Part shown: piece by piece, positions 33,022 to 41,666 of the stretch
Numbering within the stretch: position 1 is the first letter of the stretch
How the letters are laid out: each line of letters starts with the position of its first letter
Notes under the pieces: generated by a model
What the model saw: the letters and a program-made list of their open reading frames with translations, nothing else
The model's database searches: none
Told to the model about the DNA's origin: nothing
Translations under genes and position numbers: made by a program
Assembly: GCA_013289165.1 (NCBI GenBank)
Contig: JABDAL010000010.1
Location: forward strand, 1 to 52,629
DNA: 52,629 nucleotides
Origin: Bacteroidota bacterium
GTDB taxonomy: Bacteria; Bacteroidota; Bacteroidia; JABEUT01
Direction of reading: 5' to 3'

Positions 33022-33045
33022 GACAGTAGCTTAGTTTGAAATTTT
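33022..33045 (-). repeat. 3'-end motif-like copy e (minus strand)
   Basis: Minus strand reads AAAATTTCAAACTAAGCTAC, one base off the common core (CTAA for CTGA). Unlike the other copies, no minus-strand gene ends here; it lies in the leader of the plus-strand gene at 33090. Confidence 0.4.
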
Positions 33046-33089
33046 CTATTTTTTATTTTAGATTTGTCCCCTAATTTAATATAAAAACT

Positions 33090-33800
33090 ATGTCATCTTC
33101 TGCTGATATTCTAAAACAACTGAAAGGCTTGGGCCAGGAATCCATAAAAAAAGTATTGCTGAAACATGGTATTAAAGAACCTTTATATGGGGTTAAGGTG
33201 GAGGAATTAAAGAAAATTCAGAAAAAAGCAAAATTCAACTATCCTCTTTCTCTTGAATTATATTCTTCAGGAATATATGATGCCATGTATTTAGCAGGAT
33301 TGATGGCAGAGCCTGAAAAAATGTCTGCAACTGATTTGCAAAAATGGGCAGAACTGGCAAATGCCCCCACACTGCATGAGTATACGGTTGCATGGGTGGC
33401 TTCGGAAAGCAATTTTGGCAAGGAAATGGCATTGAAATGGATTGAATCTCCTGATGAAGGCATAGCAAGCTCCGGGTGGGCAACCCTGTCCAGCCTGGCT
33501 GCTATTAAAGAGGATTCAGAATTAGATATTCCGCTATTGAAGCAATTGCTGGGTAGGGCGAAGAAATCAATTCATGGTAGCCAAAACCGTGTAAAACTAA
33601 CCATGAACAGTTTTGTAATTGCGGTAGGTACTCATGTTAAAGAATTGAATGAATTGGCTAAACAAACAGCAAAAGATATTGGTAAAGTAACTGCTGATAA
33701 GGGCGATACTGCCTGCAAAGTGGCTTCTGCATTAGAATATATTCAGAAAGCAGAAAGCAAAAACGCTATCGGGAAAAAGAGAAAGTCTGCCCGTTGCTAA
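33090..33800 (+). CDS. DNA alkylation repair protein (AlkD-like HEAT repeats)
   Basis: A 236-residue soluble helical protein of the AlkD/DNA_alkylation superfamily. Characteristic segments: ESIKKVLLKHGIKEPLYGVK, VEELKKIQKKAK, MYLAGLMAEPEKMSATDLQK, then paired helices ending in NSFVIAVGTHVKELNELAKQ and ADKGDTACKVASALEYIQKA. Such enzymes excise bulky or cationic alkylated bases. The exact glycosylase activity cannot be told from the sequence. It is near the Ogt-type gene but not in its operon. Confidence 0.85.
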   Translation: MSSSADILKQLKGLGQESIKKVLLKHGIKEPLYGVKVEELKKIQKKAKFNYPLSLELYSSGIYDAMYLAGLMAEPEKMSATDLQKWAELANAPTLHEYTVAWVASESNFGKEMALKWIESPDEGIASSGWATLSSLAAIKEDSELDIPLLKQLLGRAKKSIHGSQNRVKLTMNSFVIAVGTHVKELNELAKQTAKDIGKVTADKGDTACKVASALEYIQKAESKNAIGKKRKSARC

Positions 33801-33805
33801 TATTC

Positions 33806-33825
33806 AGTACCGGTCAGTTTGAAGT
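33806..33825 (-). repeat. 3'-end motif TTCAAACTGA, copy f
   Basis: Minus strand ACTTCAAACTGACCGGTACT; the TGA at 33816-33814 is the stop codon of gene 33814-34044, the same arrangement as copy c. Confidence 0.5.
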
Positions 33826-34044
33826 AGTAGCGTAATTTTTATTTGCTCTTTTCTTTTTCCGTATCAAGTACCTCAAAAAAGTACAAGACAATGCAACTAC
33901 TAAACCAATTAAAATGCTTTGAGGAAGCTCGGTAATATCTTTAAAGTGAAAGAATAAGGATTTAGTTTGTGCTCCGAGTGTACAAAAAAACCACAAAGGG
34001 ATAAAGTCCCATAGTATATCAGATTTTGTTCCTTGATAGGACAT
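33814..34044 (-). CDS. small membrane protein, hypothetical
   Basis: A 76-residue protein with two hydrophobic segments (ILWDFIPLWFFCTLGA and LIGLVVALSCTFLRYLI), then a basic tail RKKKRANKNYATTSN. It ends inside repeat copy f. No family recognised. Confidence 0.5.
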   Translation of the reverse strand: MSYQGTKSDILWDFIPLWFFCTLGAQTKSLFFHFKDITELPQSILIGLVVALSCTFLRYLIRKKKRANKNYATTSN

Positions 34045-34191
34045 GATTCTGTTTTTGATTTGCTTTTGAATAGCAAATTTAAAGTATTTATATTATCAGC
34101 TTTACAATGTTAAATTTTGTAGGGTGGCAGATTTTTAATTCCTGTTCTGCCATAATTTGTATTGCAAATCTTTTGGCAAGGTTTTTGAAGG

Positions 34192-34199
34192 TATATTTG
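34192..34199 (+). promoter_or_regulatory. -7 box TATATTTG of the grpE-dnaJ unit
   Basis: TAnnTTTG element 73 nt before the grpE ATG. The remaining 34045-34190 gap shows no gene. No CIRCE-type inverted repeat was found. Confidence 0.45.
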
Positions 34200-34272
34200 C
34201 GGGCCGATTTGAGTTATGAATTATTAATTATGAATGTTATTTGTTGTTTATCAATAGATTATATAATATAGT

Positions 34273-34818
34273 ATGAGCAAAAAAGAAACTGAAAAACCTG
34301 AAAGCCAAGAAAACGATAGCGAACAAAGCAGTAACCCGGCTGAAGCTACTGAAGCTGTTAACCCTGCCGAAGTGGTTGCCAAATTTGAAACACTGGTTAA
34401 AGAACTTAATGAAAAGTATTTGCGCTTGTATGCCGAATTTGACAACTTCCGCCGGAGGACGCAGAAAGAAAAAGCCGACCTGATAAAATACGGAGGCGAA
34501 GAAATCATTTTAAGTATCCTGCCTGTGGTAGATGATATGGAAAGGGCCCTGGCGCATCATAAAGATACGGATGACCATAAGCCCCTGCAGGAAGGACTGG
34601 ACCTTATTTGCCAAAAATTGAAAACCATACTCACTTCTAAAGGAGTGCAAGCTATGGAACCTAATGGCGAAACATTTGACCCCGAATTGCATGATGCCAT
34701 AACCAATATTCCTGCTGCTTCGCCCGATATGAAAGGCAAAGTAGCCGAGGTGGTTGAAAAGGGCTATTCACTGAACGGCAAGGTAATCCGTCATGCGAAA
34801 GTAATTGTAGCGAACTAA
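34273..34818 (+). CDS. grpE: nucleotide exchange factor GrpE
   Basis: A 181-residue cytoplasmic co-chaperone that releases ADP from DnaK. An acidic disordered N-terminus (about 1-35) leads into the long dimer helix (LVKELNEKYLRLYAEFDNFR, RRTQKEKADLIKYGGEEIIL), then PVVDDMERALAHH. The conserved C-terminal beta domain (GEVVEKGYSLNGKVIRHAKV type) ends the protein. It is 23 nt upstream of dnaJ in one operon; dnaK is not in the window. Confidence 0.95.
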   Translation: MSKKETEKPESQENDSEQSSNPAEATEAVNPAEVVAKFETLVKELNEKYLRLYAEFDNFRRRTQKEKADLIKYGGEEIILSILPVVDDMERALAHHKDTDDHKPLQEGLDLICQKLKTILTSKGVQAMEPNGETFDPELHDAITNIPAASPDMKGKVAEVVEKGYSLNGKVIRHAKVIVAN

Positions 34819-34841
34819 CAAGTAAGTGTTAAATTTCAATA

Positions 34842-35987
34842 ATGGCTAAAAGAGATTTTTATGAAGTGCTGGGTGTGGATAAGAGCGCATCGGCTGACGA
34901 GATAAAAAAGGCATACCGTCAAAAAGCATTGCAGCATCACCCTGACCGCAACCCTGGCAACAAGGAATCAGAAGAACATTTTAAAGAAGCTGCTGAAGCC
35001 TACGAGGTACTTAGCGACCCTGATAAAAAAGCCCGTTACGACCGCTATGGACATGCCGGAATAGGCAGCAGTGCCGCATCTGACGGGGGCATGGGCGGTT
35101 TTGGCAATATGGAAGACATTTTTAGCCGTTTTGGAGATGTATTCAGCGAATTTGGATTTGGCGGAGGAGGTTTTCAACAGGGAGGAAGGAGTGTTAACAG
35201 GGGTTCTAATCTTCGCGTAAAATTAAAACTCACCTTGTCGGAAATAGCCCATGGAGTAGAGAAAAAAATAAGGGTAAATAAGCAGGTATCCTGTGCAGAG
35301 TGCCAGGGCACGGGAGCTGAAAAAGGCTCGAGCTATAATACCTGCACCACCTGCCATGGCTCGGGATATGTAAACAGGGTTCAACGTACTTTTATAGGGC
35401 AAATTCAAACTACAACTCCTTGCCCCACTTGCAACGGCGAGGGAAAAATAATTACTAAAAAATGCAAGGCTTGCCATGGGCATGGCATAACGGAAGGTGA
35501 AGAAGTAGTGAGTATCAAGATACCTGCCGGGGTGGAAAACAATATGCAGTTGTCTGTCTCGGGGCAGGGCAATGCGGCAGCACGGGGAGGCATTCCCGGC
35601 GACCTGATTGTGTTAATTGAAGAGATGGAGCACGAATTGCTGAAGCGCAATGGCTCCAATCTCTATTACGACCATTATATCAATATTGCTGATGCGGCTA
35701 TGGGCATAACTATTGAAGTGCCTACCATTGACGGCAAAGCCAGTGTAAAGGTAGATGCGGGTACGCAAAGCGGAAATATTTTACGTCTTAAAGGGAAAGG
35801 GCTGCCCAGGCTGAACCAGTATGGCAAGGGCGATATCCTGGTTAATATATCTGTATGGACCCCGCAAAATCTTACCAGTGAAGAAAAGAAGGCATTAGAG
35901 TCGCTTCGCAAATCTCCTAATTTTAATCCAGACCCGGGGAAAAAGAACAAAAGTTTCTTCCAGCGGATTCATGAGATGTTCGACTAA
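34842..35987 (+). CDS. dnaJ: chaperone protein DnaJ
   Basis: A 381-residue Hsp40 with the full type I layout. The J domain has HPD ([16 protein letters not shown], about residue 34), followed by a Gly/Phe linker ([20 protein letters not shown]). Four zinc-binding CxxCxGxG repeats follow ([32 protein letters not shown]) and then a C-terminal substrate domain. It stimulates DnaK ATPase and holds unfolded proteins. Operon with grpE. Confidence 0.97.
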   Translation: MAKRDFYEVLGVDKSASADEIKKAYRQKALQHHPDRNPGNKESEEHFKEAAEAYEVLSDPDKKARYDRYGHAGIGSSAASDGGMGGFGNMEDIFSRFGDVFSEFGFGGGGFQQGGRSVNRGSNLRVKLKLTLSEIAHGVEKKIRVNKQVSCAECQGTGAEKGSSYNTCTTCHGSGYVNRVQRTFIGQIQTTTPCPTCNGEGKIITKKCKACHGHGITEGEEVVSIKIPAGVENNMQLSVSGQGNAAARGGIPGDLIVLIEEMEHELLKRNGSNLYYDHYINIADAAMGITIEVPTIDGKASVKVDAGTQSGNILRLKGKGLPRLNQYGKGDILVNISVWTPQNLTSEEKKALESLRKSPNFNPDPGKKNKSFFQRIHEMFD

Positions 35988-36044
35988 TATTTCGTACTGC
36001 GTTCCATTTATTTGTTATTTTCGTGCCGGAATTAGAAGAGCACG

Positions 36045-36980
36045 ATGGGGAATATTATTTCAGCAAAAAATATTGTTAAGCGTTACTCCAAGCACGTAGC
36101 TTTAAATGATGTAAGCTTTAATGTTCCAGAGGGGGTAATCTACGGATTACTGGGCCCTAATGGGGCAGGCAAAACTTCCATGATTCGTATTATCAATCAA
36201 ATTACGGCTCCCGATGGGGGAGAAGTGCTGTTTAATGATGAGAAACTGGTGCCAAACCATACCAAGTTTATCGGCTACCTGCCCGAAGAAAGGGGACTCT
36301 ACAAAAAAATGAAAGTAGGCGAGCAGGCACTCTACCTTGCCCGCTTAAAAGGGATGGAAAAGAATGAAGCTATTGCAAGACTGAAAGAATGGTTTATCAA
36401 ATTTGATATAATAGCATGGTGGGATAAAAAAGTGGAAGACCTTTCGAAAGGGATGCAGCAGAAGGTGCAGTTTATTGTAACCGTTTTACATGAACCTAAG
36501 CTGCTGATACTCGATGAACCTTTCAGTGGCTTCGATCCCATCAATGTGGAATTGATAAAAAGTGAGTTGTTGCGCCTGCGGAAACAGGGTGCTACTATTA
36601 TCCTGTCTACCCACAACATGGCTTCGGTGGAAGAGCTTTGCAATAACATAACCCTCATTAACCAATCGAAAGCCGTATTGGAAGGAAATGTGAATGAATT
36701 GAGGCATAATTTCAAGCAACATGCCTGGGAAGTGAAATTTGAGGGAGAAAAGGAAGCTGTAAAAAATGCATTAAGCGGCAAATTTGAACTTTTGGATATT
36801 GCACCTGAAATTAATTTCATGGTTGCAAGAATTAAAATTCCCCAGGGGCTTCCTTCCAATGACCTGATAAAAACACTGCTCCCCGTGTGCACGGTTATTG
36901 GTGTTTCTGAAATACTTCCCTCTATGAATGAAATATTTATTTCTGCCGTAAAGGGTACCTCACCAAAACAACAAGCATGA
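36045..36980 (+). CDS. ABC transporter ATP-binding protein (NatA/ABC-2 type)
   Basis: A 311-residue cytoplasmic ATPase. Walker A GLLGPNGAGKTSMIR, Q-loop area YLPEERGLYKKMKVGEQALY, signature LSKGMQQKVQFIV, Walker B KLLILDEPFSGFDP and switch His in STHNM are all present. The C-terminal ~80 residues form the DUF4162-like extension seen in NatA-type exporters. It overlaps the permease gene by 4 nt, so the two make one exporter. Substrate unknown; NatAB relatives export sodium. Confidence 0.92.
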   Translation: MGNIISAKNIVKRYSKHVALNDVSFNVPEGVIYGLLGPNGAGKTSMIRIINQITAPDGGEVLFNDEKLVPNHTKFIGYLPEERGLYKKMKVGEQALYLARLKGMEKNEAIARLKEWFIKFDIIAWWDKKVEDLSKGMQQKVQFIVTVLHEPKLLILDEPFSGFDPINVELIKSELLRLRKQGATIILSTHNMASVEELCNNITLINQSKAVLEGNVNELRHNFKQHAWEVKFEGEKEAVKNALSGKFELLDIAPEINFMVARIKIPQGLPSNDLIKTLLPVCTVIGVSEILPSMNEIFISAVKGTSPKQQA

Positions 36981-38311
36981 GCAAAATATCACTTATCATA
37001 CAGAGGGAATATACGACAAGGGTGAGGAAAAGAGCTTTCCTTGTTATTTCTATTTTGGGGCCATTGCTGTTTGCCGGAATTATGTTTGCCCCTATGTTGA
37101 TTGCTAATAGCAAAAATGAAAACCAGCGGGTGGTGGTAGTGGATGAAACCAAGACTTTATGTAACGTTTTGCAAAGCAACTCTACCGTCCATTTCGATTA
37201 TAATTATTGTAGTATCGACATCACCGCTGTAAAAAAAATATTTGCTGATTCGGGGCATGTATCGGTGCTTTATATTCCGCGTGTGGAACAAATAATCCAG
37301 GTAGAGCTTTATTCGAAAAACGATCCGGGCGATGATGTGGTTTCAGCTATAGAGTACCAATTGAACAATGTGCTTGAACGGGCTAAAATGCAGGCTGAAA
37401 ACCTTGACCAGTCTACCATTGACAAGGTTAAATCGAACGTCAGGGTGAACGATATTGTAGGCAATAAATTGTCGAATTCAAGCTATAATGCTGTGCTTGG
37501 CTATGCCTGCTCTTTTCTCATTTATATTTTTATTCTCCTCTATTCCGTGCAGGTGATGCGTGGTGTGATGGAGGAAAAAACCAGCCGCATTGTGGAAATA
37601 ATTATATCCTCGGTGCGCCCCTTTCAGCTTATGATGGGTAAGGTGATTGGTGTAGGGCTTGTAGGTTTGACGCAGTTTTTGATATGGGTCATTTTGTGCT
37701 TTGGGGCTTTCCAGGTGGGCTCGGCTTATTTTCAAAGCCAGCAAATAAACCCTAAAAATGCAGCCATAGAACAAACTATTAAATCAGGAATGCCGGTACA
37801 AAGCAATAATACTGTAACTGCAAAAACTGAACATGCGAGCGCAACTACTGTCGGTGCATTAGATAATATGGATAATATGCTAAGGGCAACTAACTGGATA
37901 CTTGTTATCGGCGGCTTTTTATTCTATTTTCTCTGCGGGTATATTTTGTATAGTGCATTGTTTGCGGCGGTGGGCTCTGCCGTCGACCAGGACACGGAAA
38001 CGCAGCAGTTCATGCTCCCCGTAACCGCTCCGCTGATACTTTCTATTATCATTATGCAGAGCATTATCACCAATCCGCATAGTAGTGTGGCTGTGTGGTT
38101 TTCTATCATTCCTTTCACCTCGCCCATTGCCATGATGGCGCGTATCCCTTTTGGAGTGCCTGCCTGGCAATTGGGCTTATCAATGGCGGTGCTGGTGGCA
38201 TCTATTTTTGGCACGGTTTGGCTGGCCGGAAGAATTTACCGCGTAGGGCTGCTTATGTATGGTAAAAAAGTTACCTACAGGGAGCTCGGCAAATGGCTAT
38301 TCTATAAATAA
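36977..38311 (+). CDS. ABC-2 type transporter permease (NatB-like)
   Basis: A 444-residue inner-membrane protein. An N-terminal membrane helix (KRAFLVISILGPLLFAGIMF) is followed by a large extracytoplasmic domain (about 45-170), then five or six further helices. MRGVMEEKTSRIVEIIISSV and PFQLMMGKVIGVGLVGLTQF carry the conserved E-x-x-x-R-x-x-E-I cytoplasmic motif of NatB/ABC2 permeases. It overlaps the ATPase gene by 4 nt. Confidence 0.9.
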   Translation: MSKISLIIQREYTTRVRKRAFLVISILGPLLFAGIMFAPMLIANSKNENQRVVVVDETKTLCNVLQSNSTVHFDYNYCSIDITAVKKIFADSGHVSVLYIPRVEQIIQVELYSKNDPGDDVVSAIEYQLNNVLERAKMQAENLDQSTIDKVKSNVRVNDIVGNKLSNSSYNAVLGYACSFLIYIFILLYSVQVMRGVMEEKTSRIVEIIISSVRPFQLMMGKVIGVGLVGLTQFLIWVILCFGAFQVGSAYFQSQQINPKNAAIEQTIKSGMPVQSNNTVTAKTEHASATTVGALDNMDNMLRATNWILVIGGFLFYFLCGYILYSALFAAVGSAVDQDTETQQFMLPVTAPLILSIIIMQSIITNPHSSVAVWFSIIPFTSPIAMMARIPFGVPAWQLGLSMAVLVASIFGTVWLAGRIYRVGLLMYGKKVTYRELGKWLFYK

Positions 38312-38319
38312 TATAGGTT

Positions 38320-39390
38320 TTGCGGATATTCGTTTCACCTTTGGACTGGGGCTTAGGCCATGCTGCAAGGTGCATTCCGCTTATCCGGTATTTACTCGAA
38401 AAAAAAGCAGAAATTGTCATAGGCGCGGAGGGTGCACATCTCACTTTTTTGAAGGAGTACTTTCCCCATCTTGAATATATTGAGTTTCCGGGGTACCGTA
38501 TTTCCTACTCTTCTCTTTTTTCTGCCGGAATTAAGGTATTGTCGCAAGTGCCACAACTTGTTTCCGCTATCAAAAATGAGCATGTGTTAGTAGCCCAAAT
38601 TATTAAAGAGAAAAAAATTGATGCAGTAATTTCAGATAATCGTTATGGCTTGTGGAATAGAAATGTTCCCTGTGTGATAATTACCCACCAATTAAATATA
38701 CAGGCAGCAGCGGGTAGCAGCTTCCTCAGCTGGATAATCTATAGCTATATTAAGCATTTCCGGGAATGCTGGATTCCGGATTATGAAGGCGAAGAAAATT
38801 TATCGGGAGTGCTTTCTCATCCTGTTCCTAAAGGGATAAATGGAAAATATATAGGCCCCCTTTCAAGGTTCGGTTCCCCTAAGGACTACTACAAGAAAGA
38901 CAAGTACGATTTATTGGTAATTCTTTCGGGCCCTGAACCGCAACGAACCAAACTGGAACAATTAGTTCTAAGCCAATTAAAGGATTTACCACATATTAAA
39001 ACAGTAATCCTGCAAGGCTTGCTGGGGGCTAAACGCAAAGATACAGGCTTGCCCCATGTGGAGATGATTCCACATGTAAGCGATGAAGAATTCCATGAAA
39101 AGGTAATGGGCAGCAATATAGTACTAAGCCGCCCCGGCTACTCTACCCTTATGGATTTGAGCGCCATAGGCTGGAAGAAATCAATTTTAATTCCTACTCC
39201 GGGACAAACAGAACAGGAATATTTAGGGAAACTGGTGCAAGAGAAAGGCATAGGTATAAGCTATCCTCAGAAAAATTTTATATTAAATAAAGCAATTCAG
39301 CAGGCGGGAAAATTAAAACCTATTCAGGCAATACACGGAAATAGCAATTATAAAAAAGTAGTGGATGATTGGTTAAGCCAAAGCCATTGA
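38320..39390 (+). CDS. GT28/MurG-like glycosyltransferase
   Basis: A 356-residue two-domain protein with a TTG start at 38320; no better ATG is in frame. The N-terminal Rossmann half opens MRIFVSPLDWGLGHAARCIP, typical of UDP-GlcNAc-type transferases acting in the cytoplasm. The C-terminal half has the nucleotide-sugar region LPHVEMIPHVSDEEFHEKVM and GSNIVLSRPGYSTLMDLSAI, then PTPGQTEQEYLGKLVQEKGI with the conserved E-Q-x-E-Y-L end. It follows the ABC exporter by 8 nt. Sugar and acceptor are unknown. Confidence 0.8.
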   Translation: MRIFVSPLDWGLGHAARCIPLIRYLLEKKAEIVIGAEGAHLTFLKEYFPHLEYIEFPGYRISYSSLFSAGIKVLSQVPQLVSAIKNEHVLVAQIIKEKKIDAVISDNRYGLWNRNVPCVIITHQLNIQAAAGSSFLSWIIYSYIKHFRECWIPDYEGEENLSGVLSHPVPKGINGKYIGPLSRFGSPKDYYKKDKYDLLVILSGPEPQRTKLEQLVLSQLKDLPHIKTVILQGLLGAKRKDTGLPHVEMIPHVSDEEFHEKVMGSNIVLSRPGYSTLMDLSAIGWKKSILIPTPGQTEQEYLGKLVQEKGIGISYPQKNFILNKAIQQAGKLKPIQAIHGNSNYKKVVDDWLSQSH

Positions 39391-39397
39391 CTTCTCA

Positions 39398-39437
39398 TTG
39401 ACCTTTTAAAAGGGCGCTTTACACGAAATTATTTTTG
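39398..39437 (+). promoter_or_regulatory. ATTGAC/TATTTTTG promoter (regulon site 5)
   Basis: Plus strand CATTGAC (39396-39402), 27 nt, TATTTTTG (39430-39437), 41 nt before the tail-terminator-like gene. A second CATTGAC lies 11 nt upstream (39385-39391), overlapping the end of the glycosyltransferase gene. Confidence 0.65.
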
Positions 39438-39478
39438 CGGCGGAAGGATAGGGGATAAATTCTCCCTTACAAAAACGT

Positions 39479-40078
39479 ATGCCTACTGCTTCATTTTTCA
39501 ACGCCATAAAAACACAACTGCAGGTTATTGATGAAACCAATAACACTCCATCGTTTGTGCAGCTATGGAACAACCAATTGGCAAGCCTTAAAGCGGTTGA
39601 TACGGAAGCAAATATCCTATACTCTTTTTCGCTGCCGGCATTTTTTATAGAATTTCTGAACCTGGAAACCGAGCAACTCGGCAACGGTAACCAGGTATAT
39701 CCCAATTTAATAGTGCGCATACATATTCTCCACCGCCTGGAGGATGCGGGGAATGGCACTATGGAGCAGGACCTTGCTGTGCTTGAACTTCGCGATGCGG
39801 TGCAAACGGCCTTGCAGAATTTCAGGCCTGCAGGTGCTTCCGAATTTACCAGGCAAAAGCAGCAAATGGATTATAGCCATAATAACATTTATCACTATAT
39901 TATAGAATACGGCTGTGCCTACATTGACACCCTTACTGCCCAGCCTGTAAATGGCATTATTGCTAATCCACCGTTCAACCTGGTGCTCGATAAGAGTTAT
40001 AATCCTCCTCCCTACATGAAACCGCCTGCCGATTTCAATTCTGAGGATTTTGATGACAACGACTTTTACACAAATTAA
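39479..40078 (+). CDS. phage tail terminator/gp37-like protein
   Basis: A 199-residue soluble protein. The first ~140 residues read like Bacteroidota prophage tail-completion proteins: PSFVQLWNNQLASLKAVDTE, FFIEFLNLETEQLGNGNQVY, LIVRIHILHRLEDAGNGTME, LAVLELRDAVQTALQNFRPA, YSHNNIYHYIIEYGCAYID. A Pro-rich, acidic tail ends FNSEDFDDNDFYTN. It is far (25 kb) from the baseplate cluster but carries the same promoter type. The next gene begins 19 nt later. Confidence 0.6.
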   Translation: MPTASFFNAIKTQLQVIDETNNTPSFVQLWNNQLASLKAVDTEANILYSFSLPAFFIEFLNLETEQLGNGNQVYPNLIVRIHILHRLEDAGNGTMEQDLAVLELRDAVQTALQNFRPAGASEFTRQKQQMDYSHNNIYHYIIEYGCAYIDTLTAQPVNGIIANPPFNLVLDKSYNPPPYMKPPADFNSEDFDDNDFYTN

Positions 40079-40097
40079 AATATATTGAACTAATATA

Positions 40098-41615
40098 ATG
40101 AAAATAAATTTTGTAACTTTACTCTTGGCTCTTAGTTCTTCACTCTTCACTCTATGTCACGCCCAAAGCCTTCCCCGTGCAGGATGCGATACCTTAATTG
40201 ATAACCAGTTGCCGAGCAATACACAATTAAAGATGTCGCAGCTCCGGCATGTTTTACATATACTGGACAGCTCCTACGCAAACAATACTACCGACACCAA
40301 TAAATTTATAGCGACCCGCCATTATGTGTTGGCAAACAAAGGTGTTGATTCATCTATACTTGTCAATACTCCACTTATTGCCATACGGAGCACTAATAAG
40401 GTCAATTTGCAGATGATTCAAAAATATGCGGATTCACTTTGGTGTAATGGTGGCAACACAATTACAACCAATGCAGTTTTTGGAACGCTCAACGATTCTG
40501 CCCTGCGCTTTATAACTGACAATACTCCCAGCGGAGTTATAGACCCCAATAATAACAATATCGTTCTGGGCTTTAGCAGTGGAACCCTGGGCGTGCAAAA
40601 TACCGGTGTCGGGAATTATGTTCTCCGCTTCAACACCGGTTCGCAATGTACAGCCGAGGGATACCTTACATTAAGTGGAAACCAAACTAGTGCATGTTGT
40701 GCGTTTGGATTTGAAACCTGTGAGGCCAACACAAATGGGGCTGTTTCTACTGCCTTTGGAACACAGGCATTGCGCTTAAATACTACCGGAAACAGTAATA
40801 CTGCTATGGGATATAATGCAATGTATAATAATTTGTTTATTATTAGAATTGTTCGATTTTTTGAGTATTTGATATCAATAATCATTATGGGTTATTTAAT
40901 GTGGTACTTCCAAAGAATAAGAAACTGGCTCAAGGGGCAAAAAGAAAAGAATCGCATTGACTTATTCACAACATTAGGAATAGTCTCATTTATCATAATC
41001 GTTGGATTTCTTATTACCCTATCATTAATTGCTCCATTACAAATATCTGATTTTGGTCCCTCTTGGATGCCTAAAATATCTTTTGTTATGAAAACAAGAT
41101 ATTTTTTGATACTAATATTTTTTATTCAAATATTTTTCTTTTTAATAATTGATGATATTTTACGCGGAGCGATAAATAGAAAGTTTGTACTTTATTTCTC
41201 AGGGTTACTTTTTGGAACAGCAATTCTTTTTAATATGATTCATTGGTCATATACAAATTATCAGTACTACTCTGGTGATGGAGCAAATTCCTTCTGGCAT
41301 ACAGGCAAATGCCAATTGACTATGCACAGCATTATTGATTCCGATGCAAAAAATAATCTTGGAGAAAATATAGTTCTAACCGCATTTAATTGGAATCTTA
41401 TAAAGGGGCCACCTTTCTTTTCATGGTCGACTAATTGGACAACAGAATTTGACTCTGTAATCACGACTGGATTACCACATACAAAACCTGTAATAATTTA
41501 TACTTTTATGCCAGATAACCCTGGGGAAAAAGAAATAAACTTTATTTCAAAATACAATCCAAAAAAGGTTTTGGAATGTAAAGAAGGTGTTTTATATAGA
41601 ATACACCTACAGTAA
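40098..41615 (+). CDS. chimeric ORF: secreted tail-fibre/Hep_Hag-type N-terminus fused to a polytopic membrane protein
   Basis: A 505-residue ORF of two unrelated halves. Residues 1-245 have a signal peptide (MKINFVTLLLALSSSLFTLC) and end in trimeric-adhesin/fibre-like repeats (TAFGTQALRLNTTGNSNTAM, then GYNAMYNN). From about residue 246 (near base 40830) the sequence turns into AT-rich membrane-protein code with four hydrophobic helices (IRIVRFFEYLISIIIMGYLM, LGIVSFIIIVGFLITLSLIA, YFLILIFFIQIFFFLIIDDI, FVLYFSGLLFGTAILF) and an extracytoplasmic C-terminal domain ending KKVLECKEGVLYRIHLQ. The fusion point cuts a fibre repeat, and the usual C-terminal chaperone domain of such fibres is missing. 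It follows the tail gene by 19 nt. Probably a recombination product, less likely an assembly join. Confidence 0.6.
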   Translation: MKINFVTLLLALSSSLFTLCHAQSLPRAGCDTLIDNQLPSNTQLKMSQLRHVLHILDSSYANNTTDTNKFIATRHYVLANKGVDSSILVNTPLIAIRSTNKVNLQMIQKYADSLWCNGGNTITTNAVFGTLNDSALRFITDNTPSGVIDPNNNNIVLGFSSGTLGVQNTGVGNYVLRFNTGSQCTAEGYLTLSGNQTSACCAFGFETCEANTNGAVSTAFGTQALRLNTTGNSNTAMGYNAMYNNLFIIRIVRFFEYLISIIIMGYLMWYFQRIRNWLKGQKEKNRIDLFTTLGIVSFIIIVGFLITLSLIAPLQISDFGPSWMPKISFVMKTRYFLILIFFIQIFFFLIIDDILRGAINRKFVLYFSGLLFGTAILFNMIHWSYTNYQYYSGDGANSFWHTGKCQLTMHSIIDSDAKNNLGENIVLTAFNWNLIKGPPFFSWSTNWTTEFDSVITTGLPHTKPVIIYTFMPDNPGEKEINFISKYNPKKVLECKEGVLYRIHLQ

Positions 41616-41666
41616 AATATCCTCCCCCTGTTCTGCATATTTTCCTTACTTTTGTGTGTAAGTAAA

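Noticed and set aside
41590-41666. Possible fluoride riboswitch upstream of crcB
   Set aside because: The 75-nt leader lacks the conserved GATGG/TTCGCC-like elements and pairing expected of the crcB motif.
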